From: Lepidostoma basale
Lineage: Eukaryota; Arthropoda; Insecta; Trichoptera; Lepidostomatidae
DNA length: 64,000 bases
Assembly: GCA_022606425.2 (NCBI GenBank)
Contig: JAHDVF020000468.1
Coordinates: 1 to 64,000, forward strand
Direction: 5' to 3'
Shown: positions 22,863-32,812 of the stretch, piece after piece
How the letters are laid out: every line of letters begins with the position of its first letter
How positions within the stretch are numbered: position 1 is the stretch's first letter
Program-made: the position numbers and the translations under genes
The notes under the pieces: model-generated
Told to the model about the DNA's origin: nothing
Seen by the model: the letters and a program-made list of their open reading frames with translations, nothing else
The model's database searches: none

Positions 22863-23369
22863 ATAATAATCGTATTGAACATCTCAAAGTAAAACACATG
22901 TAGGTATTCTATTTGGACAAAAATTTTGATGATTATAATAAGTATAATATTGTTAATAAGAATTAAAAATCTGTATCGTTTTTTTTTAGAATACCAGCGA
23001 AGGTTTAAAAATAGGTTAGTAGAAACCTATAGATTTATTTGAAAATTATAATATATGCAAAAAACGACAGCGTTATTGTTACTAATTGTATGAAGAAAAA
23101 AAAAATATCATGTTTTTATTTTATTTACATTTAATTAGTCTCAACAGCAATAAAAATAACACTAGGATGAAGTATAAAAATAGTGAATACATCACAATTG
23201 ACCTCTCTCATTTTTATTTTTATTTTGGTTCATCAATTTAAATCAATATCATCCTGCCATTTGATTGGTTGCGAACGTAAAAAATGTAAAATTGAAATTT
23301 AGATTGATGATTGATGAAATTGTATAAATCTTTTCAATTCATTCGCCAATATAAAATGTTCAATACCCC
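22863..23369. other. AT-rich stretch
   Basis: No recognised feature. Confidence 0.5.
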
Positions 23370-23480
23370 CAGCTAGGCAGGACCCGGCGCGGGCGGCGGA
23401 CGGCTGGGCAGGCCGCATTCGGCGGAAGTGAAATGTTACTCGGGATTTATGAGCGCGAATGAGGAACCGTGTAGGCGTTC
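23370..23480. other. GC-rich CpG-dense island
   Basis: GGCGCGGGCGGCGGACGG core inside AT-rich DNA. No frame. Possible regulatory element or short non-coding exon near the exon at 24692-25097. Confidence 0.4.
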
Positions 23481-23744
23481 CATTTTTGAAATAGGTGTCT
23501 ACGTCCTTTTGTTCGAATGGTCGTTAAATAAATAATTGAGTAGGTGAGTGTATTGTCGATTCGAAATATTATATTGACTTGTTTGATAAATGTGTGATAT
23601 TAATTTTGGCAAACCTTGAAGTATTTTTAATGCACTGCTATTATATTTCACAGGCGCGGTTTCATAATTATTCAATGTAGCATAGATTTCTAATATTATA
23701 AAATTTAATGTTCAAATATTTCAGATAATTTGTTTAAGATTTAT
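23481..23744. other. AT-rich spacer
   Basis: No recognised feature. Confidence 0.5.
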
Positions 23745-23941
23745 TATGTAGACGTTGAACGATCGAAGTGTGCGCGGGAGATGCCTTTTGGTGGCGATGA
23801 GGTTCGCAACCCATCACACCGCGTCTCTCGCGATGGCGAAAAGAGAAGGATGGAGTGCCGCATCGATTAAAGTGTGGCAGTCCATTCTTTCTGCCTAGCC
23901 TTTCGGGGAGACGGCGTGATGGTTAGTTAGTTAGTTAGTTA
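23745..23941 (+). mobile_element. RTE-A2 3' end fragment
   Basis: Complete 200-bp RTE-A2 end (GACGTTGAACGATCGAAG to the YPFGETA-like end), TTAG tail. Near-identical to 850-1047. Confidence 0.8.
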
Positions 23942-24691
23942 ATGTTCAAACGATAATAATAACTAATAGAACATGTTTGCAATAAGCAAAAGAAGCTTTT
24001 AAAAATAACAGTTACTCCGTTTTTTATTTTTTGATAATCAGCAATCAAACGATTTAAATAATTGCTATTAAAACATGAAAACAAAATTGTTAATATTATA
24101 ATCCATTTTTTGATTTAATAAATAAATTATCATGCATATGTCATTACAATTTTAACCAGGCTGATTATGACCAGTTTCAGCGCTAACTGGAACTAGATAA
24201 AGGCCAAAAATAGTATATTCATCTTCACTCAGTACATATTGAATACTTTGAATAATAAAATAAAATACTATAATATATATATGAAAATTTGTTTTGTTTG
24301 TGTATAGCTTTGAGGAAGGTCGCTGCAGAGTAAAACGGTTGGCGCTACTTACTCAAATAAAGTGGTTTAAACTGAGTGAAAGTGTTTAATTTAATTTTTA
24401 AATATGTCAAACCGCCAAGTAATGGCTTCGTATCAAAGTTTAAATATTATAATTAATTGATTATTAAATCTGTTCAAATTGAATCATAATATCTATTATG
24501 TCGTATACGAGTATGCATAAAATTTTATTTATAATTACTATTAATAATGTTGACACTTTTTTTTTAATAAAAACGTTTAGTTCGCAGGTAGGTACTAAAA
24601 ATTCTTTTGACGTTCTATAAACGCTGTTTGCTTCTCAGGAAAAGACATTAAAAAAAACATAGATAATTTAATAAATAAAATATGAACTAAC
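23942..24691. other. AT-rich stretch with a foldback remnant
   Basis: 24300-24395 contains GCTTTGAGGAAGG and AAAACGGTTGGC, a decayed FB4-type apex followed by AATAAAGTGGTTTAAA. Otherwise nothing. It would be intron of the minus-strand gene. Confidence 0.5.
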
Positions 24692-25097
24692 CTTATCGCC
24701 ATCGAATTTTTCTTCCTCGTAATTCCTCATGGAGCGAGCTCCAAGCGGAGACCCCGGCGGCGTCTGCACGCCGATACTGCCATCTGCCGGCGTTTTCACA
24801 AACTCGATCCTCCCGCCCTCGACGCAAATGTTGGGCGCCATGGGGTAGGCGCCCCTATTCACGAGATGCTCATAGGACATGTCCGAATATTCAGACTGGT
24901 TTGCGCCCTTGTTGTTTTGATTCGCGCCCCCGCTCTTGTCGGGTTTGGTTTTCCGCCGCAGGGTGGTGTCGTAGGCGTTTTGGGTCGGCTCTGTGGACGG
25001 GTAGATTTGGCGCAAGGGCGGTGGGCGCGCAAAGCGGTCGGGCGGTTCTGGTGAGGCTGACTCGGGCACTGCAGGACGAATGGAATCACTGGCAACC
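24692..25097 (-). CDS. Internal protein-coding exon of an unrecognised host gene
   Basis: A 406-nt exon on the minus strand. The acceptor is a T-rich tract ending TTTTCAG (25098-25104) and the donor is AAG|GTTAGT (intron from 24691). It enters with one base of a split codon (phase needs two bases from the preceding exon) and leaves in phase 0, giving 135 residues without a stop. Composition is that of a disordered linker or cytoplasmic tail: a Pro/Ser-rich start (PESASPEPPDRFARPPPLRQ), a Lys/Gln/Asn stretch, then more ordered SDMSYEHLVNRGAYPMAPN, VEGGRIEFVKTPADGSIGV, a TPPGSP phosphorylation-like motif and acidic RNYEEEKFDGDK. GC content is far above the flanks and no transposon family is recognisable. 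No other exon is secure, so the product is unknown. The GC island at 26085-26340 may hold its promoter or 5' exon. Two alternative frames over the same stretch stop early and are rejected. Confidence 0.8.
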
Positions 25098-26084
25098 CTG
25101 AAAATATAATTTCAATTTTTTTATTAAAAAATAAATTTTAATTAAAAAAAAAAATACCAAATGTTATTTGAAATTCTACAAAATAATTGAAATTACATTA
25201 ATTAACTTTTTTTTTAAATACGATTATAAATCGGTACCTATTTATTATTTTATGAATTTTACGGGAGAGCAAAAAAAAGATTTTTACATTATTTTGACTT
25301 TTTTTTTAAATGTTATTTTTGTTCCAAATTGTTTATTTCAAAAGTCAATTTACGCAGCATAACGTTATCTACAAGATATACAGTAACTAAATTCAATAAA
25401 TATATATATATATATATATTTAAAAAAAAAATAGGAGTTGAATGCAATTGTACATAAATAAATACATAAAAAAATGTAAAAAAAAAAGTACAGCTCTAAC
25501 GTTTTGTCAAAACATAAAGTGTGCAAAAATAATACTGATGGTGATTCAACAAAATTTCACAAAAAAAAAAACATTTGGGACCATTTGTCAAATAAGTACC
25601 GATATGTTGTTTGAAAATTGTTTACAATGATTTCTTTTTCATGATTCAATCCAATCTTCATTATACAGAAAAAATAAAATTATGGAATAAAGTTTATTTG
25701 ACGGTCGCGTTTCGCAAGAGAAAATATGTTTCTAAAGTAGTTACATAGATGTCGTTAGTGTTCCCCTATACATTTTGTATGAAACATAAAAAAATATTTT
25801 AAAAATACAAATAATATTTGGAACACATTTTAATTTTGAAATATATATTTGTCATACTATATACCTTAAGTATATATAAAATGGTAATGATCGGAACAGA
25901 GGTAAATGAGGAAACGTAAAAATACTCACGAGTTTAAACTGCTATGTAAAAAGTTATTTTATCGTAGCATATATACAAAATTTTGTAGGACGGCAATTGG
26001 AAGTGTGTGTCTTCGCTGTGATGGCACTTACTGGACATTGATCGCTCTTAATTGACTTGTAAAGTGGTTAGGCAGATCTGCTCA
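25098..26084. other. AT-rich intron-like stretch
   Basis: Upstream intron or flank of the exon. A (TA)n run is at 25401-25422. No repeats recognised. A good donor sequence CCA|GTAAGT lies at 26031-26032 on the minus strand, but joining it to the exon gives the wrong frame if translation starts at its nearest ATG. Confidence 0.5.
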
Positions 26085-26340
26085 GTGGCGTTCCGTCACA
26101 CACTTGGCCATGTCGCGGGCGGGCCCCGGGCAGCGGCGGTGGACTCCCGCTGCGGGGCGACGGGCCTGGCCAGCGGTCCGAGGCCGCCCCCGCTCCCCGC
26201 GGCCGGCCGATGTTCGTGAATTCTTCCGTATCCGTATGGGAATTTAGTTAGCTTAGCTCCGGATGTAAATTGTTACGTTCAGAACACTTCCAGCGATGGG
26301 CGCCGCGCACTCGCGGATGCCTGCTTTTTGCCAAATTCAT
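26085..26340. promoter_or_regulatory. CpG-dense island, possible promoter or 5' exon of the minus-strand gene
   Basis: 26100-26220 is strongly G+C rich with many CpGs (GCGGGCGGGCCCCGGGCAGC) in an AT-rich region, about 1 kb 5' of the exon at 24692-25097. The minus strand has ATGGCC near 26112 opening only nine codons; the plus strand has a 46-codon frame from 26109. Neither looks like a protein. I infer a promoter or untranslated exon. No TATA element is evident. Confidence 0.4.
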
Positions 26341-26385
26341 TAAAAAGGCCCAAGTTTTTTTTTTTTTTAATAATTTTTTTTCTTG

Positions 26386-26620
26386 TATACAACAGGTTGT
26401 TGAACCCAATTACTGTATACACATTATTTTTTAGCTATTATATTGATGATTCACATGACATGTGATAAGTAGCCAATTTATCGCCATTTTATTGTAACGT
26501 GAATTCTACACCAGACCAAAGACAGTGTGACAATCACACTGCCATCGCCGGGAATCGAACCCGGGACCTTCTGTATGGAAGTCAGAGCTCTTACCACTCT
26601 GCCACGATGCCACAATGCTT
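26386..26620 (-). mobile_element. SINE-B, copy 3
   Basis: Minus-strand copy with an intact B-box (GGGTTCGATTCCCGG), the shared body and the GTATACAAG end at 26386. Nearly collinear with 21099-21345. Confidence 0.85.
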
Positions 26621-27790
26621 TTTGCTTGACTACCAATATCAATTTTTAATAAAGATAATACTGTATTTATAAATGAAAGTCTGTAGGTAGTTGTCACGAT
26701 ACAGTCCATAAATAAAATAATAAAAAAACGGTCATTTTACACAGATTTTCTATGTTCTTCTTTTATCGTAATTTATTAATTAATTTTAAAAGCCTACATA
26801 TATATATATTTATTCCGCATTTGGACAAATTAATACGTACCTAACAGTAAAAAGTCCTAATTTTTAATATAAAGATACATTCATCTAATATATATTTTTT
26901 CTTTCCAGAATAAGCTATGGTTTTTGAAATATACAAAGCTTTTTAGATATTTTTTCCTTTACACGCTTTTTGCAAATTGACACAAAGGTTTTTTATTCAA
27001 TAAAAAAATACAAATTCATTATATAATGATGATATATAAATAAATGTAATGTTGAAAGACCAATTTAAATACATATTCTATGTTCCTCTTTTATCACAAT
27101 TATTAATTAATTTCAAATGTCTACATAGGAAATTTATTTCGCATTAGGAAGAATTAAAATGAACCTAACAGTAAAAAGCCAATTTATATTTTTAATATTA
27201 AAATATCGAATATATAAATATCTAACATGTTTTTTTATCTTGAAAAAGCAATATGTTTAGTGTAAGCTATAAAAATAGGGAATTGATTGATCGTATCTAG
27301 AGGCACGTATTACATTTTTATGTCCACTCTTCGTAAAAAAAATATTCACATAAAGGTCAACCAACTTGTGACAAGGTCGCTCAAATGTCAATGTAAAAAA
27401 TATGGAGCTTTGTCAAGAGGTTATAAAATGGATGTACATACATAAGTAAGAAAGTATACTTAATGTTTCGTGAAAACATTGAACCCTTTCAGATCAATAA
27501 ACACAAGGATTATCCTATCTTACTTAACACCTTAATGGTGTAAATGGAACCACTTATTAATACATACTATATTACGAACCAACGTAAATATATATGTTAG
27601 AATAGCCTACACATTTCTTAGTATGCCTTTTTTACAAAGAAAACTAATCCCGTTTCTTTGGAATCGTATAAAAACATTTGTGTGGATATAGAAGGAAAAT
27701 ACTGTAATATAATTTATATCTGGTAGCCAGCGTAAGAAGCGGTTAATATATTAACTAAATATCAAATTATTGCACAAATATTTTTTCAGA
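26621..27790. other. AT-rich stretch with an internal duplication
   Basis: 26740-26890 and 27070-27215 share CTATGTTCNTCTTTTATC and CTAACAGTAAAAAG blocks in the same order, indicating an old tandem duplication of about 330 bp period. No gene. Confidence 0.5.
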
Positions 27791-28110
27791 CTTATTCAGA
27801 ACTAACCATCAAGCCATCTAGCCGGAAGGGTAGGCAGAAAGAATGGACTGTCACACTTTAACCGATGCGACACTCCATCCTTCTCATTTCGGAGCCCCGC
27901 GGGAGACGCGGTGTGATGGGTTGCGAACCTCATCGCCACCAATAGGCATCTCCCGCGCACACTTTGATCGTCCAACATCAACAAAATATATCTAAAACAA
28001 ATAATATAAAAGGAAATAACAAAATAAAAATAATTTTACACTAAATGTTCTTTTTAGATGGTGCACATATTGTTTATTTAATTTATGTTCCACGTATTCA
28101 CCTTTTTTTT
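27791..28110 (-). mobile_element. RTE-A2, longer copy
   Basis: Minus-strand RTE-A2 with the same 5' region as 700-850 (ATGTGCACCATCTAAAAA; AACATAAATTAAATA). This shows that the 5' region and 3' tail move as one element. Confidence 0.75.
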
Positions 28111-28544
28111 AATTTAATTTAATATTAATAAATTTGAATTAAAAAATTCTACTTATGATATACGAGTATAACTTATGTTTTAAAAGCGACGACTAGATTT
28201 TCTATTCAGACAAATCTATGAATAATGATAAATGATAAATAGACTTATTCAGACGATGGTAAATAGTATTTAAACTGTTTAAAACTAAGATTTTTTTGTG
28301 TCCGTTGTTCCGTGTCGTTCGCAGCTCTGACGATAGATGGACAAAACGCCTACTTTGCTGGTGTCCTAGAATTGTTATCCAAAACCCAGGATACCCCCAA
28401 ATTCGATGGAGGGACGACATTTAAGAGACCGCCGGTACGACATGGATGCGTGTTGCCCAGGTCGACAGACATGGAAGCTGATGCAGGAGTCTAAGAGTGG
28501 ACGGATACAGGCTAATGAAGGTGATTAATTCATTAATTCAATCA
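28111..28544. other. Unassigned stretch
   Basis: 28300-28500 is GC-richer with short frames. It resembles degraded LINE sequence but I cannot place it. Confidence 0.4.
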
Positions 28545-28845
28545 TATTATAACTGTTAATGAAAAACTTTGTTTTTGTATCAAAATTGTATTTTATTTTA
28601 CGACAGCTGTTTCATCAACCAATGTTGACATCATCAGGTGTTAAAATAATATATCAAAAATTACAAATTAATTTTTGATATACCTATTATTGTAACACCT
28701 GATGTTGTCAACATTGGTTGATGAAACATCTGTCGTAAAATAAAATACAATTGTGATACAAAAACAAAGTTTTTTCATTAACAGTTATAAAATGTTAAAG
28801 TATCATAGTGTTTCGGCCAAAACAATGGACTATTTAATTCAATCA
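28545..28845. mobile_element. Foldback family FB1, copy 1 (near-perfect palindrome)
   Basis: Arms of about 115 bp: ATAACTGTTAATGAAAAAC at the left and its complement at about 28775. The apex is AT-rich and flanked on each side by the module CACCTGATGA...GAAACAGCTGTCGT. The outer end is GTTTCGGCCAAAACAATGGA. Other copies: 45705-45860, 56805-57085, 61328-61556. Confidence 0.85.
28601..28642 (-). ncRNA. Hammerhead-ribozyme-like motif (FB1 left arm)
   Basis: Minus strand: CTGATGA (rc of 28631-28637), extra T, stem II GTCAAC / GTTGAT with loop ATTG, GAAA (rc of 28610-28613), stem III of two pairs with loop AGCT, GTC, then GT pairing with AC of CACAC. Stem I is short. The right-arm copy (28696-28735) has CTGATGT, an inactivating change at A9. 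Confidence 0.5.
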
Positions 28846-28861
28846 GTTTTTTTTTATGTAT

Positions 28862-29260
28862 CAGAACAAATATAGCGAATGGATTATAAACTGTGTCTAC
28901 TTGTTCACAAGGCCTTACATGGACGAGCGTCCCACTACCTCACAGAACTTTGCAAGCTGATAGATTTGAACCCTCGGCAGTCAACTCTACGATCCTCGAA
29001 GGAAGAAGCAACACACAAATTTCTCGTCCCGCGGTGCCAAGGAGCTTTAAACTTCGCAGATCGCGCTTTTGGCATCGCGGGACCGACGGCGTGGAACAGG
29101 CTGCCCTACAATATCCGCAATCAAGACGATGAAGGAGTGTTCAGAAGCTCTCTTAAAACTTTTATTTTTAAGAGAAGTTTTCCGGACGTTGAGCGCCCTT
29201 GAAGTGAATCTCTCACAAAAATGGCGCTATAAATCATCATCATCATCATCATAATTTTTT
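28862..29260 (+). pseudogene. LINE-F (CR1/L2-like) C-terminal fragment
   Basis: The frame 28879-29202 encodes the end of a LINE reverse-transcriptase protein: MDYKLCLLVHKALHGRASHY, then FADRAFGIAGPTAWNRLPYN and a KTFIFKRSF terminus before a stop. A (ATC)n tail lies at 29238-29252. The C-terminal 107 codons are open. It lacks the catalytic domain. Confidence 0.8.
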
Positions 29261-29843
29261 TTCATCATTTGATTTGATCATCATCAGACATAGAAATTAT
29301 ATATGGTAAACCAAAATTTATATTGATATATCTCAACTTCGTTTAAACAATATATTAAGTATATAAATAATGCTACTTAAAGTACCAAAAATTACGGGAC
29401 ATTTAACGGGAGGACGCCTAAAAATCATCCAGCATAACCAACTAATCACCATTTGAAGGAACGTCAAGAACCGAAGTATTAATAACAGCCCTAATTAGTG
29501 CCGGAATAACTCAATAAATAATATTTTACGATGTAATTTGTGGCCACATGAGCCCCAATCTGTTCCCATATTGCGCCCGCATACGAACTCCAGAAGCGCC
29601 GAAGAACTGGAATACAAGTCTGATCTAATTTTATACATCAGAACAGAGTGTTGGTTTTAATTACATACTTGGTTTAATTACATTAGTTATTGCTCATAAT
29701 AAAACTAATAACTATTCATTTAAAAAAAAACAATTAATTTTAATGTGTCTTTACTTGCTTTTATGTTGATACAATCACAATATTGAAAATTTTATTATTG
29801 ATGAAAATGTAAATTTTCTAAAAGTTTTAAAATATTATATTAA
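29261..29843. other. Unassigned stretch
   Basis: 29380-29620 is GC-richer and not repeated in the window. No gene model. Confidence 0.45.
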
Positions 29844-29929
29844 CTAGTGGACCCGACAGACGTTGGCCTGCCCGAACGTTGGCTTGCCGGCTATTGTCGT
29901 TTAACAAATAAATATGAATTTTTAAGCAA
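29844..29929 (+). repeat. Repeat-like segment with a 16-bp tandem block
   Basis: GGACCCGACAGACGTTGGCC is followed by a near-copy (AACGTTGGCTTGCCGG). The leading part resembles a dispersed insect repeat I have seen, but I cannot name the family. Confidence 0.35.
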
Positions 29930-29977
29930 AATGCACGCATCTCCTGGACTGACATGGTTAGCAACACAAACGTTCTC
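29930..29977 (+). pseudogene. LINE-C fragment, left part, interrupted
   Basis: Encodes RISWTDMVSNTNVL, matching 12720-12770, and stops at the foldback insertion. Confidence 0.65.
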
Positions 29978-30264
29978 ATTGATTGTTGAGGTTTTTGTTT
30001 TGTAAAACTCCATTATAATTATTATAATAATAAACGCGAATGTTTAATGGTTTTACTTTGTTTTATTCATATAATTACTTTTATAAATATCAGTTACAAA
30101 TTTGTTTCGCCTTGCGAGGGTATTTTCAAACTTTGAAAGACTTTGGAGTTTGAAAATGCCCTCGCAAGGCGAAACTAATTTGTAACTGATATTTATATAA
30201 GTAATTATATGAATAAAACAAAGTAAAAGCATTAAACATTCGCGTTTATTATTATATTATAATA
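29978..30264. mobile_element. Foldback element FB6 inserted in LINE-C
   Basis: A 287-bp element of two arms (about 115 bp, nearly perfect: TAAACGCGAATGTTTAATGG to its complement, and GTTTCGCCTTGCGAGGG / CCCTCGCAAGGCGAAAC at the apex). The 12-bp ACAAACGTTCTC stands at 29966-29977 and again at 30265-30276 as target duplication. The interrupted LINE-C frame resumes immediately after. Confidence 0.85.
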
Positions 30265-30552
30265 ACAAACGTTCTCCATAGAGCCAGAGTTGACAGAGAG
30301 TTGCTGACCAACATCAAAGTCCGTAAGGTGTCCTACTTGGGCCATGTTCTGAAAGGCGAAAAATACGCACTGTTACATCTGATCTTAAAGGATAAGATTG
30401 AGGGTCGACGAGGTGATGGGAGAAGGCAGGTTTCCTGGCTGAGGAACATCCGAGAGTGGACAAGGCTGAGGACCGTGGAGGAGCTGTTCCGAGCTGCCCA
30501 GGATAGTCAACGTTGGGGAGACCAGACAGGACACAGAAAGAAGAAGAAGTAA
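30265..30552 (+). pseudogene. LINE-C fragment, right part
   Basis: Open frame from 30301: LLTNIKVRKVSYLGHVLKGE, then IEGRRGDGRRQVSWLRNIRE, RTVEELFRAAQDSQRWGDQT and a GAA tail. It continues the 29930-29977 fragment. Confidence 0.8.
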
Positions 30553-31077
30553 AATTAAAAAAAAATTGTTAAGAATGCAAAGATTTTAAACAAACTAATA
30601 AAACATGTACATAAATGACATTAAAAGATAGCATTTACAAATATTGTGAAAACTTAAATGCGCATTTCAGATTAATAGCAAAAAAATTTGATAATATGTC
30701 TATCAAACGATTTAGAGAAAGCATTTATTTACTAGAAACTGATCTCTCGCATGCAAATAAATGGATCAATGCACGAGTTGAGGTCGCTCCACAAATATGA
30801 TTGTACGATAAAAAGACATTTCGGTGACCTAAATGTGCCCTTCAGACACGAAATGTCAATAAACACAATCATCCCACACGTGAAGGAATTGCTGGTACTT
30901 ATAGGAACATTGCATTGAAATTTTTGGAAGGCTGCCAAGAAAATTATCAAATTTTCAACGATCATTTATCTATTACGTTGCAGAAGGAATTAATATCCAT
31001 TTACGTGGGATTCAAAGTTATGTATTTCAGTATTTCATGTTCATAATAACATAGTATAACGACTGAAAACATATAAA
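30553..31077. other. Unassigned stretch
   Basis: A frame at 30615-30800 has ordinary-looking codons (KDSIYKYCENLNAHFRLI; RFRESIYLLETDLSHANKW) and a related sense continues to 30980 in other frames. It may be a decayed transposase or domesticated fragment. Not recognised. Confidence 0.35.
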
Positions 31078-31138
31078 AGATTCACTATGTTGGTTTGGAC
31101 GTATGGAACTCATGGATGAAGAACGAATGGTTAAGAAA
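31078..31138 (+). pseudogene. RTE-A fragment, left part, interrupted
   Basis: Encodes SLCWFGRMELMDEERMVKK. Interrupted by the inverted RTE-A copy. 31121-31138 is the left target duplication. Confidence 0.7.
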
Positions 31139-31635
31139 AAAACTAACTAACTAACTAACCATCCCGCCATTTCCCTGGAGGCATAGGCAGAGAGGATGGA
31201 TCGCCACAATGCTCTGTCCTGGCATAACTCTTGGACTTCCTCTACATTCATAAATCGTACCATGCACGCACGTCGATTATTCCGACTTCGAATGTGACAG
31301 CCTTTTAGTAATTGATTAATTTGGTCATGCCATGTTTTCCTCGGTCGTTCTCAGCTTCTTTTTCCACTCACGCTGCTTGTGTACAACTTTTTAACCATTC
31401 TACTCTCATCCATTCGTTCCATATGTCCAAACCATCTCAGGGATATTTTTTTAAATTTTATCCATGATGCAGTCATCTGCCTTACATTTCTTTCTTATTT
31501 TGTCGTTCGGTATTCTATCATACAACGTTTTCCCGCACATTCTTCGTAGTGATCTCATTTCTACGGCGTTTATCCTGCTTTCGTCCTTCTTTTGCCAGCG
31601 CCAAGCTTCACTTCCATACATGAGGGTTGGCACTA
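31139..31635 (-). mobile_element. RTE-A copy inserted in another RTE-A copy
   Basis: Inverted TTAG tail at 31139-31156. Reading back on the minus strand, frames encode MPTLMYGSEAWRWQKKDESR and NAVEMRSLRRMCGKTLYDRI. The 18-bp GAACGAATGGYTAAGAAA at 31121-31138 and 31636-31653 (one mismatch) is the target duplication. 5' truncated, 497 bp. Confidence 0.85.
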
Positions 31636-31695
31636 GAACGAATGGCTAAGAAAGTATACGTTAACGATGTGAATGGAATACGGAGTGAATTGAGC
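31636..31695 (+). pseudogene. RTE-A fragment, right part
   Basis: ERMAKKVYVNDVNGIRSE continues the host RTE-A copy after the insertion. Confidence 0.7.
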
Positions 31696-31730
31696 AATGT
31701 TTATAACTTTGTAAACAACATTAACTTTAT

Positions 31731-32325
31731 ACAACAACATTTTGAATGTATACAAATTCTTGTAGACAAATACTGGATTTCACCCATTGCGGATAAATTA
31801 TTTTTATTTTACAAGGATTAATTGTATCTCAATAGAGACGAAGATGCAAATTATTTTCTGGGAACAGAAGGTAGTGGTCGAGGCGCTTACAGGACTTATG
31901 ACCTGTCATTGGTTGGGTTGAGCGATCGCTTCACGTTTAACAACATTCCCCATTCCGCCGTTATGACCACCACGTCTGACAAACTTTTGGAACTTGTATA
32001 TATGGTAGGTTTCTACACCTATTTTTACATTTTTATGTTCACTCTACACTAGCGTCATCTATTAAGATTAGAAAGCATTAAGCAGAAAACCTTTATTCAT
32101 GTACTGTGAAAGTCTATGCAAATCATACAGTACTAGATTTCGCCTGGAGATGTCTCTCCAATTTTTTGCCTGCATGTACCAGTTATATTTATACAACAAC
32201 ATTTTGAATGTATACAAATTCTTGTAGACAAATACTGGATTTCACCCATTGCGGATAAATTATTTTTATTTTACAAGGATTAATTGTATCTCAATAGAGA
32301 CGAAGATGCAAATTATTTTCTGGGT
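31731..32325. mobile_element. 595-bp element with identical 137-bp terminal direct repeats
   Basis: The repeats (31726-31862 and 32188-32324) show no difference over 137 bp. About 325 bp lies between. The 14-bp AACATTAACTTTAT at 31717-31730 and 32326-32339 brackets it as target duplication. The internal part has a frame (GSGRGAYRTYDLSLVGL) with no recognised domain. The architecture resembles a miniature LTR-type element, but the duplication is too long for a typical integrase. A tandem-dimer retroelement (retrozyme- or Penelope-like) is the alternative. Confidence 0.75.
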
Positions 32326-32460
32326 AACATTAACTTTATTTAAAAAAAAACTAATTAAAATACAAACCTGTTTCGAACACAGAAGCCCTTTATCAGTGTT
32401 TTGTTAGTTTTTGTATACACAAAATAAATACTTTAATAAATTTTTCAAAAACGTGGTCAG
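32326..32460 (-). mobile_element. Foldback family FB2 fragment
   Basis: Minus strand: AACACTGATAAAGGGCTTC...CGAAACAGGTTTG, an FB2 apex module with the core changed to CTGATAA. Confidence 0.5.
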
Positions 32461-32812
32461 ATTTTGTAGCATTTTATAATTATTTAATATATATTTTTTT
32501 AAACATTTATGTGTATAGATAATTATTTTTAATATATATATATATTTTTAATTCCAATGATATGAACAATTCATACATCCAAGCCCCAATTTCACAACGC
32601 CCTTTGGTTATTTGGTAAACAAAACCGCACCATAAAACTTTATAATATTATTATTCCATAGGAAATGTTGGAATAAAGCCCTTTGCAAATCTTGTTTTAT
32701 TATGTTGGAATGAATACAGACGTGTTTATTCGTTCACGCACGACTGTTAGTGGTCCCGGAAGAAGGGACGTGTTGATATTGTCGGTATCCTGCCGAAACC
32801 CGAATGTATTAA
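32461..32812. other. AT-rich stretch
   Basis: No recognised feature. Confidence 0.5.

Noticed and set aside
24859..25095. Alternative minus- and plus-strand frames over the host exon
   Set aside because: They stop before the donor site, whereas the chosen frame stays open from acceptor to donor.
25401..25422. (TA)n run as a functional element
   Set aside because: Simple microsatellite in AT-rich DNA, no supporting context.
26109..26249. 46-codon plus-strand frame in the CpG island
   Set aside because: Arg/Pro/Ala-rich as expected for chance frames in CpG-dense DNA; no domain.
30615..30965. Small protein gene
   Set aside because: Two short frames on opposite strands with no splice support or family; kept only as an unassigned stretch.
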